A stretch of 64,000 nucleotides of DNA, from contig JAJECN010000040.1 in assembly GCA_022821965.1 (NCBI GenBank), positions 62,001-126,000 of the forward strand, in the 5' to 3' direction. Shown one piece after another: positions 33,307 through 41,817 of the stretch. The notes beneath the pieces are model-generated. The model had not been told where the DNA came from. It searched no databases and saw only the letters and a list, made by a program, of their open reading frames with translations. This DNA is from Candidatus Poribacteria bacterium (GTDB lineage: Bacteria > Poribacteria > WGA-4E > WGA-3G). The first letter of the stretch is position 1. Each line of letters begins with the position of its first letter. The position numbers and the translations under genes are program-made.

Positions 33307-35631
33307 TCAGTCCTTAATCTCTGCTGCATCCGCAGTCAAAAACCGATCCTCAATTTGCTGCCATACTTCAGGTGAAACACGTCCAGCCGCTTCTTTGCAC
33401 GCAACGATGAGTTCCACTGCCCCAAGATATGTGACATAAGCCTCCAACGTCTCGCTTGGAATAGCGAGCATTTCGTCAGTGATACCTAAAACAGAGAGCC
33501 ATGTGTCGTGAATAGAATCCACTGGATGTTCAACAGATTTACCCTCCACTGTCGCCTTGATGAATTCTCGCTGTTCATTAAACCGCTGAACCATCCGTTG
33601 TAAATCCACCTGTTTGAAGATTTTCATATCTTCGATATCGTTGACAAATATTATTTGTTTCTGCAGTTGCTTATCAAACCGATTCCCCGATTGAGAGGAC
33701 ACAGACCGATAAAAATCAGTGTCCATATATTTGTAAAAATCTTGGTAGAGGTCGAGCTCAAGGTCGATATCGAAGTCTCGGTCGATATCGAGATATCGGT
33801 ATCTGGTGAGATATCGGCTGAAGGCGAGGTCTTGGTCGAGGTATCGGGTGAGGTATCGGTATCGGTATTGATCTCGGTCAAGGTCTTGACTGAGGGTGAG
33901 GTATCGGTATCGGTCAAAGTCTCGGTCAAAGTCTCGACCAAGGGCGAGGTCGAGGGCGAGGTCGCGATGAATGAGGTTTTCAAACACCTCATAAATTTTA
34001 TTGAGCAGCCACAGAGAAAAGAATTGGCGTAGGATAAATAATCGTTTGACAATGCTCTTGTACTGATCATCTGTGGTGTTCGTCTTCTGTTTTGCCCATT
34101 GGAACAGCGATTTAAGACCATCGGTATTGATCGATTTGGTGGCTTCCGCCTGTATCGCCACAAGCAAATCGTCTGCTTCGCGCATTAGTCCAGCGGTTAG
34201 TAAGAAGATTTCTCGCCACTGTGGATCATGTAAATGCTGATTTACCAAGCCATGAATTGATTGCGGATCGCCTACAATATAGTTCGCCGTTAAATACTCC
34301 TGAAACGTCAAGTGAGAGAAAGAGTAGGAGTCTCTGACACGTTCAACGAAAAGCCCCTGATCAACAAGGATCGTTTCCAGAATCTTGGGAGCATTGAACG
34401 TTTCTGGTGTATTCGTGTTCCCTGCACCGAATGCTTGAATCTGATTTATGAGCTCGTCTTCAGTAAAAAAGAAACGGTTCTCGTCGAAATTCTTTGCCGC
34501 AATTTCAGAGAGCATCCGCTTTTCATCCACAATGTCCAAATATTGGGTTATTGAGGCCCCGCGATTCACCCGTTTTTCAGCTGCCCACCTTTCAAGAAAA
34601 ATGGTGAGAGCTTTCTTATAAAGGTCTGCCCGATTTCGTGGAAAACCTTGCGTATCATCGTAAACAATACACAGCATCGCGAGTAACAGCGGATTCCCCG
34701 CCAACTCTTTAGTTGCCGAATGCTTACTTGCATTCAGCGTCTCCCAACACTGATCTGCGGTTTTCATCTCCTTATCAAGCTGATGCCGATACTGATCGGG
34801 TGCCGAGTCAAACCACTTTTTGATATACGCCTCAATCTGTGTATCATCAAAGTCCGCTATCTCCACCTCAGTAAAACGTCTAAACCCTCCGCTATACGCT
34901 GCTATCCGACAAGAAGCGATAAAGCGGTTTTGACTATACTGATCGGCGAAATCTCCAATTTCACGAATGACATTGTCTACATTTGAGGTCGGTACCTCGT
35001 CAAGTCCATCGAAGAGTATCAGGAGTTTACCCGATGTCAACGCAGCAGTTGTCATCAGTTCTGGCTGTGGATAAGCGCATATTTCAAACTCACGCGCAAT
35101 TAGTGCCTCAATATTGATCTGATCCTCCCTGAATCTTTTCAATTCAAGGAAAACCGGAATACATTTGTGTTTAAAATCCCCATCTTTTCCGTTCAGTGCT
35201 TCAAGTCCGACCTTACGGAGAAAGGTCGATTTTCCGACACCGGGACCACCGAGCAACATCAGATACCGTTTATCATTAGCAACCTGTATTCCGTTCTGAC
35301 GTTCATCCGAAGTTAAATCGAAATGCCTCCCACCCCTTTCTCGGAATGCTTGTTCAACTTCCTCGGGTGACCCATACTGTGATGATGTGTGTTGACCTAA
35401 GAACTGAACCGCCACATAGACATCGTCAAGCGGTATTGGTTCTTGCATTCCTGTACAGTAGGCTTTGAGTTCACCGTGACGATCCCTATAGTTTTTATCG
35501 TATTGGTGACAGGCGTTGGTGATTTTTGCCTTTAACTGTCCATATCCGTCTCCAGTTGACGCACAAACCTGTTTGAAGATTTCTGTTACGACTCCTGATT
35601 TGAGAAGCTCTGTTACGATTTCAATATCCAT
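33307..35631 (-). CDS. NACHT-domain STAND NTPase with D/R/Y/L-rich repeat region
   Basis: A 774-residue signal-transduction ATPase. An N-terminal helical region (1-110) is followed by the NACHT domain: Walker A 'GGPGVGKST' (128-136), Walker B 'KLLILFDGLDEVP' (202-214) and a sensor region 'RFIASCRIAAY'. Helical regions with 'YSFSHLTFQEYLTANYI' are typical of bacterial NACHT proteins. Residues about 555-635 are a low-complexity run of Asp, Arg, Tyr and Leu encoded by hexamer-like DNA repeats (33725-33970). Bacterial NACHT proteins are known antiphage sensors that trigger abortive infection; here no fused effector is recognised. The gene sits next to a restriction-modification gene across a MITE-like element that ends 24 bp before its ATG (ribosome site AAGGAG). 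Confidence 0.88.
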   Translation of the reverse strand: MDIEIVTELLKSGVVTEIFKQVCASTGDGYGQLKAKITNACHQYDKNYRDRHGELKAYCTGMQEPIPLDDVYVAVQFLGQHTSSQYGSPEEVEQAFRERGGRHFDLTSDERQNGIQVANDKRYLMLLGGPGVGKSTFLRKVGLEALNGKDGDFKHKCIPVFLELKRFREDQINIEALIAREFEICAYPQPELMTTAALTSGKLLILFDGLDEVPTSNVDNVIREIGDFADQYSQNRFIASCRIAAYSGGFRRFTEVEIADFDDTQIEAYIKKWFDSAPDQYRHQLDKEMKTADQCWETLNASKHSATKELAGNPLLLAMLCIVYDDTQGFPRNRADLYKKALTIFLERWAAEKRVNRGASITQYLDIVDEKRMLSEIAAKNFDENRFFFTEDELINQIQAFGAGNTNTPETFNAPKILETILVDQGLFVERVRDSYSFSHLTFQEYLTANYIVGDPQSIHGLVNQHLHDPQWREIFLLTAGLMREADDLLVAIQAEATKSINTDGLKSLFQWAKQKTNTTDDQYKSIVKRLFILRQFFSLWLLNKIYEVFENLIHRDLALDLALGRDFDRDFDRYRYLTLSQDLDRDQYRYRYLTRYLDQDLAFSRYLTRYRYLDIDRDFDIDLELDLYQDFYKYMDTDFYRSVSSQSGNRFDKQLQKQIIFVNDIEDMKIFKQVDLQRMVQRFNEQREFIKATVEGKSVEHPVDSIHDTWLSVLGITDEMLAIPSETLEAYVTYLGAVELIVACKEAAGRVSPEVWQQIEDRFLTADAAEIKD
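33725..33970. repeat. Hexamer-based low-complexity repeat in the NACHT gene
   Basis: About 245 bp of imperfect 6-bp units of the kind TCGGTA, TCGAGG and TCAAGG. The array is open in three frames: it encodes D/R/Y/L-rich protein in the real frame, Thr/Asp/Ser-rich in another minus frame and alternating Val/Glu on the plus strand. Such arrays can change length by slippage. Confidence 0.75.
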
Positions 35632-35654
35632 TGTTTATCTCCTTGTTTTAATTT

Positions 35655-35933
35655 TACTAAGTTTTGGACAATTTTAAGAATTTCCGTGAGGCAGGTTGAA
35701 TTAAACGTTCGTCTTTGACCTCCACCTCAGATTTCATGACACATTTCGCCCCGCTGGGGCTATAAGAAGGGTGGGTTTACCGTATTTCTATAAACATTTC
35801 GCCCCGCTGGGGCTGCTCGTATTCGCGCCTGAAATCCTTTTTCTCCGAGTTACACCTCTCGGAAAACTCGCTGAAAAATACAAAGCTATTGGAAATCCAA
35901 CTTGAACAAAAACAAATTGTCCAAACTTTAGTA
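35655..35933. mobile_element. MITE-like element with TA target duplication
   Basis: The ends are 18-bp inverted repeats CTAAGTTTTGGACAATTT (35657-35674) and the complement of CTAAAGTTTGGACAATTT (35914-35931), 16 of 18 identical, each flanked by TA. Size is 275 bp without the duplication. No transposase inside; TA duplication suggests mobilisation by an IS630/Tc1-type enzyme. It holds two direct copies of a GCCCCGCTGGGGC palindrome (35748-35760 and 35801-35813, 53 bp apart). The right end supplies the stop codon of the restriction gene; the left end is 24 bp upstream of the NACHT start. Confidence 0.65.
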
Positions 35934-38900
35934 TAATGCGGGCAAGCCTTCAACAATAACCACCGTCTCTAAACTGACACTGATAACCTGTCCAATCAGG
36001 CGAAGGATGTATTCTGGGTCTTCGGCGCGATTTGGGTGATTGACAATGCCACTCCGTTTGTCCGTCTTGACGCGATACTGATCCACAACCCACTCCAACG
36101 CAGACCGGTTCCCTAACCGATATTCAAATACCTCAGGCGGGATGCCCTCCAATGTGAGAAAATCATTGTATTTCAACTGCGTTTTGTCTTTAGAGAATTT
36201 CATTCGCTCTACAGACAAATCCACTTGCATACCTGGAGTTTCAATCGGGTTGAGCTTATCGTATTCAGGTTGGGACTCGTAGTTGACGTGGAGTTCTGAT
36301 AATCGCGCGCCTGCTTTGGCGAATGCCCAGAAGTCTTCGGCAAAGGGGATATGCGGTAAATCGCGCTTGAGGTTTTCCTGATATTTTTCGCGATAATCGG
36401 GATGATGGAGGAGTCCGTAGGTATAGTGGAAGATGTCCCACTTGGTGATGGTCTCATCTTCGTAATGCATTCGGAACTCTGCCAGTGCCCAATCGGTGAT
36501 GTTTTCACGACGGTTTGTACCGTCTTCATCGTAGGTATACAACGGAAAGCACTGTGTTGGCGATCCAAAACCACCAGCCATAACATTTACAGGAATGGAA
36601 TTACTCACCAAACAAGCAAAAGGTCTCTCCGGAGTCATGTTGACACAGAGAATTCGATTTTCCCTTTCCGATTCAAGTGTGGGAAAAATGAAAGGAAACA
36701 CATAAACACGCTCGTTCACCATCCTATCAAAAAACAGGTTTGTTTTTGTGAATGGCCGGTAGAGAGATTGACGTAGTTTTGACTCAGCAAATTCTGCGAG
36801 TTGTCCCGCTTTCAGTTTACGCTTTAAGCCTTCACTCCAACTTATTTTTTGCGGATCCGAATCCACGAAATCATCAAGATTCATTCCCGATTTGCTTTTT
36901 GTGCCGACCCATTCGAGGACCTGAGCATTGTAGGATTTTATCATCCGCTGAATGTTTTCAGTGAGAGAGTCTCTATCAAAATTGTAAACCCAGGCATCTC
37001 GATTCGTTGACACTCCGAGACTATAGGTTTTAAAAAGTGTCCCCTCCGCATTACCTTTGATCGCCTTTGTTATCTTGCTCCCCATAGGAATAAAAGAGTC
37101 AAAATCATTATGGAGGTTCGCAGTGAGCCAGGTATGCCGTTTATCGGGTGTTAACTCCTGCCACGTCACATTGCCGATGTGCTGGTTTTCGTCGAGGAAC
37201 GCGAGGGTGCGCTCCTTACTCAGTTCTATCGTTTCGTCATTGTAAAAGGTTACGGCACACGGCGTGTGCCTACTACCTTTAACAAGCAAATTAATACTCA
37301 CGCCGACCTGAATGCCGAACACATTAGCATCCCCCGGCTGTCCCTTGCGGACGTTCCCACCTAAATCCAAAATATAGAGCGTGTCAAATTCTTCGGCGAG
37401 GTGTTTTCGCATACCGTCAAACATTTGCGCGTCAATAAAACTGTTGTTCGTCACAAACGCAACGATCCCCTCATCGCCAAGTTTATCCATTGCCCATCGG
37501 AATGCCTTGACATAAGGATCGTAGAGTTTATTTTTCGACTGGGCATTAGAGTCAGCGGCAAATGTGTTTCGCACCCGCGTGTCAACCGCTACATGCTTCC
37601 GATTCCTGTTGTTATCGTTCTCGTTAGTCTGTCTTGCATTGTAGGGTGGATTGCCGATAACAACGAACATCGGTGTCTCTCTCTGTTCCTCAACCCGCAG
37701 CGTATTTTCCTGTGTGAAATAGGAGAACTCCCCAGTTTGATGGGGCGCGTCCATTAAATCCACCGTATCAAATGTATCTACAAAGCAGATATGTGGAAAG
37801 GGTTCATAATCGCCCGTCTTTTCAAAATAGGCGTGTTCAATGTTGAGATTGGCGATATAATAGGGGAGCAGCATGACTTCGTTGCAGTGCAGTTCTTCAC
37901 GATATTTCTGTGGTAGCCGCCGTCCTTGAATCTCTTGCATAAGTCGGACGATGAAGTTGCCGGTGCCAACAAATGGATCGATGATATGAACGCCCATATC
38001 GGAGAGTGAGCGTCCGAACTCGGTTTTTAGCACATGCTCAACACTTTTCACCATAAAATCGACGATTGGCTGCGGCGTGTAAACGATGCCATGTGTATCG
38101 GCTACCTTTACCGAAAAGCCTTGAAAGAACTGTTCGTAGACGGTATTCAAAAAATCCTGTTTCTGTGAAAAATCTGTGATCGCCGAGGCGGTTTTCTCAA
38201 TCGCAACGTAAAAGGGATTCAAAGGACGGAGAAACTCAGAACGGCTCGGAGAACGACGGGTGAGGATGTGGATCACCTTCTCAATCTCTTGGGCGATGAT
38301 GTTCCTATTCGTGAAATCGGGATTGTCAAATACGGTACGGAAGATCCGCTCGGTGAGCAAATGTTGGATGAGCATTTCCTCAACCTGTGCCTCGGTGAGA
38401 TTCGGGTCAATGGATGCTTTGCATTGCTGATGGAAACTCTGGAAGGCTTGCAGAAATGCTGGATTGTCTTGCATCTCGGTTTGGATACGCTTTGCGACAC
38501 CGCGTCCCAGCACAGGGACCTTTTCCCGAAATTCTTCCACTGCAGCGTACCAATCGACGATGTTCTCCTCCTGATACCCAAAGAAGGTGTCAAAGAGATT
38601 GATAAGATTCCTTGGATCCGTCAGATCACAATCAAGACGGAGGTGCCCGTTTTGATAGAGGAGCGCGCGGTTCGGCGATTGAATAACAATATTTTTAAAA
38701 GGATAACCCGCTTCCGATTTCCGCTGCGCTTCGGTGGGAAGATCGTCTTGTGTATCTTTTGCTTCCCAATGTCCGTGTGGCAAACCGAAGGCATCGACAA
38801 CTTCACCATCAAGTCGGATGCGCCTGTTCGTTTTTGTGTAACGTGTCTTTTCACAGACGAGAAGGAGGTTTACCTGTCGGCAATAGTGCTGGAGGAGGTT

Positions 38901-39017
38901 TTGGAATGCGATGCGGACTGCCCCTTCGTGCGCTGCACCGATTTTCTCATATTCTTTGAGTTCCACGTAGTAGTTTTTGATGGGTTTATGTGTCGGTTTG
39001 ATGTTGAGTGTCGGCAT
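35928..39017 (-). CDS. Type ISP/IIG-like restriction-modification protein lacking a helicase domain
   Basis: About 1029 residues from the ATG at 39017 ('MPTLNIKPTHKPIKNYYVEL'). An N-terminal Mrr-like nuclease region has 'DGEVVDAFG' and 'HWEAKDT' (Asp about 75, Glu85, Lys87). A helical linker leads to an N6-adenine methyltransferase with 'DPFVGTGNFI' (347-356) and NPPY (456-459), then a target-recognition region. In classical type ISP enzymes such as LlaGI a helicase lies between nuclease and methylase; here it is absent. Residues about 581-589 ('GSRHTPCAV') are encoded by a dispersed palindromic repeat. The stop codon comes from the inverted repeat of the MITE-like element, so the native C-terminus may be altered. 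A probable promoter precedes it. Confidence 0.85.
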   Translation of the reverse strand: MPTLNIKPTHKPIKNYYVELKEYEKIGAAHEGAVRIAFQNLLQHYCRQVNLLLVCEKTRYTKTNRRIRLDGEVVDAFGLPHGHWEAKDTQDDLPTEAQRKSEAGYPFKNIVIQSPNRALLYQNGHLRLDCDLTDPRNLINLFDTFFGYQEENIVDWYAAVEEFREKVPVLGRGVAKRIQTEMQDNPAFLQAFQSFHQQCKASIDPNLTEAQVEEMLIQHLLTERIFRTVFDNPDFTNRNIIAQEIEKVIHILTRRSPSRSEFLRPLNPFYVAIEKTASAITDFSQKQDFLNTVYEQFFQGFSVKVADTHGIVYTPQPIVDFMVKSVEHVLKTEFGRSLSDMGVHIIDPFVGTGNFIVRLMQEIQGRRLPQKYREELHCNEVMLLPYYIANLNIEHAYFEKTGDYEPFPHICFVDTFDTVDLMDAPHQTGEFSYFTQENTLRVEEQRETPMFVVIGNPPYNARQTNENDNNRNRKHVAVDTRVRNTFAADSNAQSKNKLYDPYVKAFRWAMDKLGDEGIVAFVTNNSFIDAQMFDGMRKHLAEEFDTLYILDLGGNVRKGQPGDANVFGIQVGVSINLLVKGSRHTPCAVTFYNDETIELSKERTLAFLDENQHIGNVTWQELTPDKRHTWLTANLHNDFDSFIPMGSKITKAIKGNAEGTLFKTYSLGVSTNRDAWVYNFDRDSLTENIQRMIKSYNAQVLEWVGTKSKSGMNLDDFVDSDPQKISWSEGLKRKLKAGQLAEFAESKLRQSLYRPFTKTNLFFDRMVNERVYVFPFIFPTLESERENRILCVNMTPERPFACLVSNSIPVNVMAGGFGSPTQCFPLYTYDEDGTNRRENITDWALAEFRMHYEDETITKWDIFHYTYGLLHHPDYREKYQENLKRDLPHIPFAEDFWAFAKAGARLSELHVNYESQPEYDKLNPIETPGMQVDLSVERMKFSKDKTQLKYNDFLTLEGIPPEVFEYRLGNRSALEWVVDQYRVKTDKRSGIVNHPNRAEDPEYILRLIGQVISVSLETVVIVEGLPALY
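37249..37280. repeat. Dispersed palindromic repeat, in-frame copy in the restriction gene
   Basis: Core GGCACACGGCGTGTGCC at 37254-37270, nearly identical over about 31 bp to the intergenic copy at 32126-32157. It is read in frame as 'SRHTPCAV' in the methyltransferase, between 'SINLLVKG' and 'TFYND', at a predicted loop between beta strands. Confidence 0.85.
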
Positions 39018-39063
39018 GGCGTTTCTCCGTGTAGCGTTCGCAATCAGATTTAAGACAACGCCA

Positions 39064-39093
39064 ATTATACACGGATATAGGGCGCGATTACAA
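39064..39093 (-). promoter_or_regulatory. Probable promoter of the restriction-modification gene
   Basis: On the minus strand TTGTAA (39088-39093), 18 bp, TATAAT (39064-39069), 46 bp upstream of the ATG at 39017. Confidence 0.6.
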
Positions 39094-39102
39094 GCAGAAA
39101 AT

Positions 39103-40173
39103 TTACTGTCGGCTCCATGGAATATTGACACCTAACTCATCGGCAAGCTGCTCAATCTCCCGCAATGGCTCCTTGTGAAGCGGAATTCCGTTTGCGAGGC
39201 GTTCCTGAGTCAATTCCCATTCAATCTCGCCGGGCAGGGTGACGCGCGTAAATCCACTACGCGGCGTGGCTTGACGGGTCATCTGAATCTGTCGGTCGAT
39301 TTCAGCCTTGAATTCCACAATAGACGTGAAATTGGCAATATTGATAGCCAAGAAAAAATGTGCTGATGTGCGTTTCTCTGGCGGTGCATCCCCGGGCTGA
39401 TAGTGCTTATTGATACCCATAAGTCCTCCACTTAAGGGACCACATAAAACATCCATCACAATCGCAAGAGCAGAACCTTTGGGACCTGCAGCAGGTAAAA
39501 TCGCCGCCACTTTTGATGGGTCCTCAGTTTCATTGCCATCTGCGTCAAGTGCCCATCCCAACGGAATTTTTTCTTCATACAACCTCGCGGTCCCAATCCG
39601 TCCAGCGGCAGCAGCACCGCACGCCATATCCAACACGAGCGGTGGTTCTTCACCGGCAGGGATGGCATAGGAAAACGCATTGTTTCCGATCGAGACGCTC
39701 TTCGCACCGAAGACAGCGACGTTCACACCAAGTCCATTGGTCGTCGCGAAACCGATCATATCGCGCGCCATGGCTCGCATCGCATGGCTGGAAGCAGCCC
39801 CGAAATGATTACTGTTCCGAACGATAGCCAATCCAATTGAAGCGGACCTTGCCTTTTCAATGGCAATGTTCATTGCACGAACACCGACAAGATGCCCCAA
39901 TCCGCGGTCACCATCCAATAGGACAGATGCTGGGTTGTCTTCAAGCCGCTCAAGCTCCGGTGTCGGATTTATATCGCCGTTAATGATACCGCGAACATAA
40001 CGAGGTACAGCGCGGGTCGCGTGCGAATGAACACCGCGTAAATCCATCAGCACTTGCATTTCCGCGACGGTATCCGCGTCTGATTGTGCAACGCCCACCC
40101 TTTGGTACAGTTGACTACACACAATTTGCAATTCTGCTGCGTTAACAATAGCTTCTTGTTCGTGTCGATTCAT
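39103..40173 (-). CDS. Ldh2/malate-lactate-ureidoglycolate-type NAD(P)-dependent dehydrogenase
   Basis: A 356-residue oxidoreductase of the Ldh2/MdhB (YlbC/YiaK-like) superfamily. Family features: 'DLRGVHSHATRAVPRYV' (substrate and catalytic His region), 'IVRNSNHFGAASSHAMRA' (catalytic His), 'FATTNGLGVNVAVFGAKSV', 'LVLDMACGAAAAGRI' and 'GPKGSALAIVMDVLCGPLSG'. Members act on malate, sulfolactate, ureidoglycolate, 2,3-diketogulonate or proline-like substrates; the exact one is not decided here. Its stop is 85 bp before the restriction-modification start, which has its own promoter, so they are probably separate transcripts. No ribosome site stands out before the ATG at 40173. Confidence 0.88.
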   Translation of the reverse strand: MNRHEQEAIVNAAELQIVCSQLYQRVGVAQSDADTVAEMQVLMDLRGVHSHATRAVPRYVRGIINGDINPTPELERLEDNPASVLLDGDRGLGHLVGVRAMNIAIEKARSASIGLAIVRNSNHFGAASSHAMRAMARDMIGFATTNGLGVNVAVFGAKSVSIGNNAFSYAIPAGEEPPLVLDMACGAAAAGRIGTARLYEEKIPLGWALDADGNETEDPSKVAAILPAAGPKGSALAIVMDVLCGPLSGGLMGINKHYQPGDAPPEKRTSAHFFLAINIANFTSIVEFKAEIDRQIQMTRQATPRSGFTRVTLPGEIEWELTQERLANGIPLHKEPLREIEQLADELGVNIPWSRQ

Positions 40174-40492
40174 GGCTATAGCTCCCTATCACGATTTAGT
40201 GCTACCATTTTAGCAAAGCCATGTTAAAAAAGCAAATCTCAGAGTCATTTGTGTTTTGGAGTCATTTGCCAGGAACTATAGAAGTTGAGGGCGCGCAGGA
40301 TTAATTTGAAGTTCTCGCTTTTGTCATCAACCTCCTTGGCACGCTGCTGTGCTGCAAGGACGGTACCAGTAAAGCAGTGCACTTTTTCTACATTTTTTTT
40401 GAATAATATGTTAAAATAACTTAACCTATGAACTAAAATAGCCGTATATACGTTATTTTCCTTCGGTAAAACTGAAGTATGGGAGATTCATA
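40174..40492. other. Divergent intergenic region
   Basis: About 320 bp between the dehydrogenase (minus) and the TPR pair (plus). It is AT-rich toward its right end and must contain both promoters, but no pair of boxes is convincing. A GGGAG ribosome site lies before the ATG at 40493. No gene, tRNA or repeat was recognised. Confidence 0.4.
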
Positions 40493-41053
40493 ATGCTAAA
40501 TGGGTGGGTTATCCTATTCGGAATTCTCTGTATTCTTTTTGTTGCTGCTGCGTTTGGGCAGGATCAGTCGGATCCAAACATTATAACAGTTACTGAAAAG
40601 ATAAATATAGCAAACCTAAACAATAATGTAGAGGAACTCGGTGATGCTGTAAAGAAACTCACCGAAAGCACAGAGAAACTTAACGGAAATGTGGAAAAAC
40701 TCACCGAAAGTGTGAATAGCCTTAACACAAAAGTTGCGGTGCTTGAAGAAAGAACGCGGGGAACAGCTAAAACTTTACACGTGATTCTGGCATCATTTAT
40801 AGGACCTCTGGTCGTAGCAATTTTAGCAGCAATTGTAATTCCTTTTATCATCCGCAATAGGAACAGTGAAGGTAGAGCAGCTGCTACCAACACCACACAA
40901 GTAAACCAGAATGAGGCTGCTTCTACTAACCCTGCACAAGAGAATGAGGACAAAGCTGCTTCCACCGCAACCGCGTCATCAAGGTTTCCCGAGGGAGAAG
41001 AGTTAAAAGAATACCTAAAATCCGATTCTTTTACCACAGAAGAGAAAGCCTAA
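40493..41053 (+). CDS. Membrane protein with periplasmic coiled coil
   Basis: A 186-residue protein. A signal peptide or first helix ('WVILFGILCILFVAAAFG') is followed by a repetitive coiled coil ('DAVKKLTESTEKLNGNVEKL'), a second membrane helix ('FIGPLVVAILAAIVIPFII'), and an Ala/Thr/Asn-rich cytoplasmic tail with repeated 'AAxTNxxQxN' words. No family recognised. Its stop overlaps the start of the next gene (TAATG), so it is translationally coupled to the TPR protein; the two may form a membrane complex. Confidence 0.7.
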   Translation: MLNGWVILFGILCILFVAAAFGQDQSDPNIITVTEKINIANLNNNVEELGDAVKKLTESTEKLNGNVEKLTESVNSLNTKVAVLEERTRGTAKTLHVILASFIGPLVVAILAAIVIPFIIRNRNSEGRAAATNTTQVNQNEAASTNPAQENEDKAASTATASSRFPEGEELKEYLKSDSFTTEEKA

Positions 41054-41754
41054 TGGAAAACATTAACAACACAAATAGCAATACTGAATCTGCCGAAAGC
41101 CATTTTGATAAGGGGAATGCCTTGTCCGATCAAGGGGATTATGAGTCTGCCATTGTGGAGTATGATAAAGCACTTGCCCTAAACCCTAACCTTGCTGATG
41201 CCTATTTTAAGCGAGGGATTGTGCATGGTGAAATCGGACAACATTTTGAAGCTATCTCAGACTATGATGCGGCGATCCGTCTAAATCCAAACTATTCACA
41301 TGCCTACAACAACCGAGGCGTTTCAAAAATTAAGTTAGGCCATCCTGAAGCCGCTATTCCTGACTATGGCAAGGCGATCCGTCTAAATCCAAACGATGCA
41401 AGAATCTACTATAATCGGGGCAATGCGAAGGACGATATCGGACAACATTTTGAAGCTATCTCAGACTACGACGCGGCGATCCGTCTAAATCCAAACTATG
41501 CAAATACTTATAATAATCGAGGTGTTGCAAAAGCTAACTTGGGGCATCTTGAAGCCGCTATCTCAGACTATGATGCGGCGATCCGTCTAAACCCAAACTA
41601 TGCACAAGCCTATACCAACCGCGGCAATGCTAAAGAAAAGTTAGGTCGCCCTGATGATGCCAAGCGAGATCATCAGACGGCATTGGATTTGGCGGAGAAG
41701 GCAGGAGATGAAGAACTTAAGTCCCGAATTATGACAACATTAGAGGCACCATAA
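41053..41754 (+). CDS. TPR protein with near-identical repeats
   Basis: A 233-residue soluble protein of five to six tetratricopeptide repeats. Several repeats read 'EAISDYDAAIRLNPNY' almost without change, and the DNA repeats with 102-bp spacing (the stretch near 41241 recurs at 41445), indicating recent internal duplication. TPRs bind partner peptides; the likely partner is the coiled-coil membrane protein encoded immediately upstream (1-nt overlap). No signal peptide. Confidence 0.88.
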   Translation: MENINNTNSNTESAESHFDKGNALSDQGDYESAIVEYDKALALNPNLADAYFKRGIVHGEIGQHFEAISDYDAAIRLNPNYSHAYNNRGVSKIKLGHPEAAIPDYGKAIRLNPNDARIYYNRGNAKDDIGQHFEAISDYDAAIRLNPNYANTYNNRGVAKANLGHLEAAISDYDAAIRLNPNYAQAYTNRGNAKEKLGRPDDAKRDHQTALDLAEKAGDEELKSRIMTTLEAP

Positions 41755-41817
41755 ACAGACACAAGCAATTATCCATAAGAAAGCAGACCCCAATTCTGCA
41801 CGTGGCGAGCATACCTA

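Noticed and set aside
33655..34032. Plus-strand Val/Glu-rich open frame
   Set aside because: It is the complement of the hexamer repeat array in the NACHT gene; no ribosome site and no independent support.
33651..34163. Minus-strand Thr/Asp/Ser-rich open frame of 170 codons
   Set aside because: Shadow of the same repeat array in another frame of the NACHT gene.
35741..35814. Two GCCCCGCTGGGGC copies 53 bp apart as a minimal CRISPR array
   Set aside because: Only two copies, each itself a palindrome, lying inside a TA-flanked inverted-repeat element; no cas genes.
38268..39053. Plus-strand frame of 261 codons opposite the restriction-modification gene
   Set aside because: Antisense shadow of a clearly coding region; hydrophobic/Cys-rich composition typical of such shadows.
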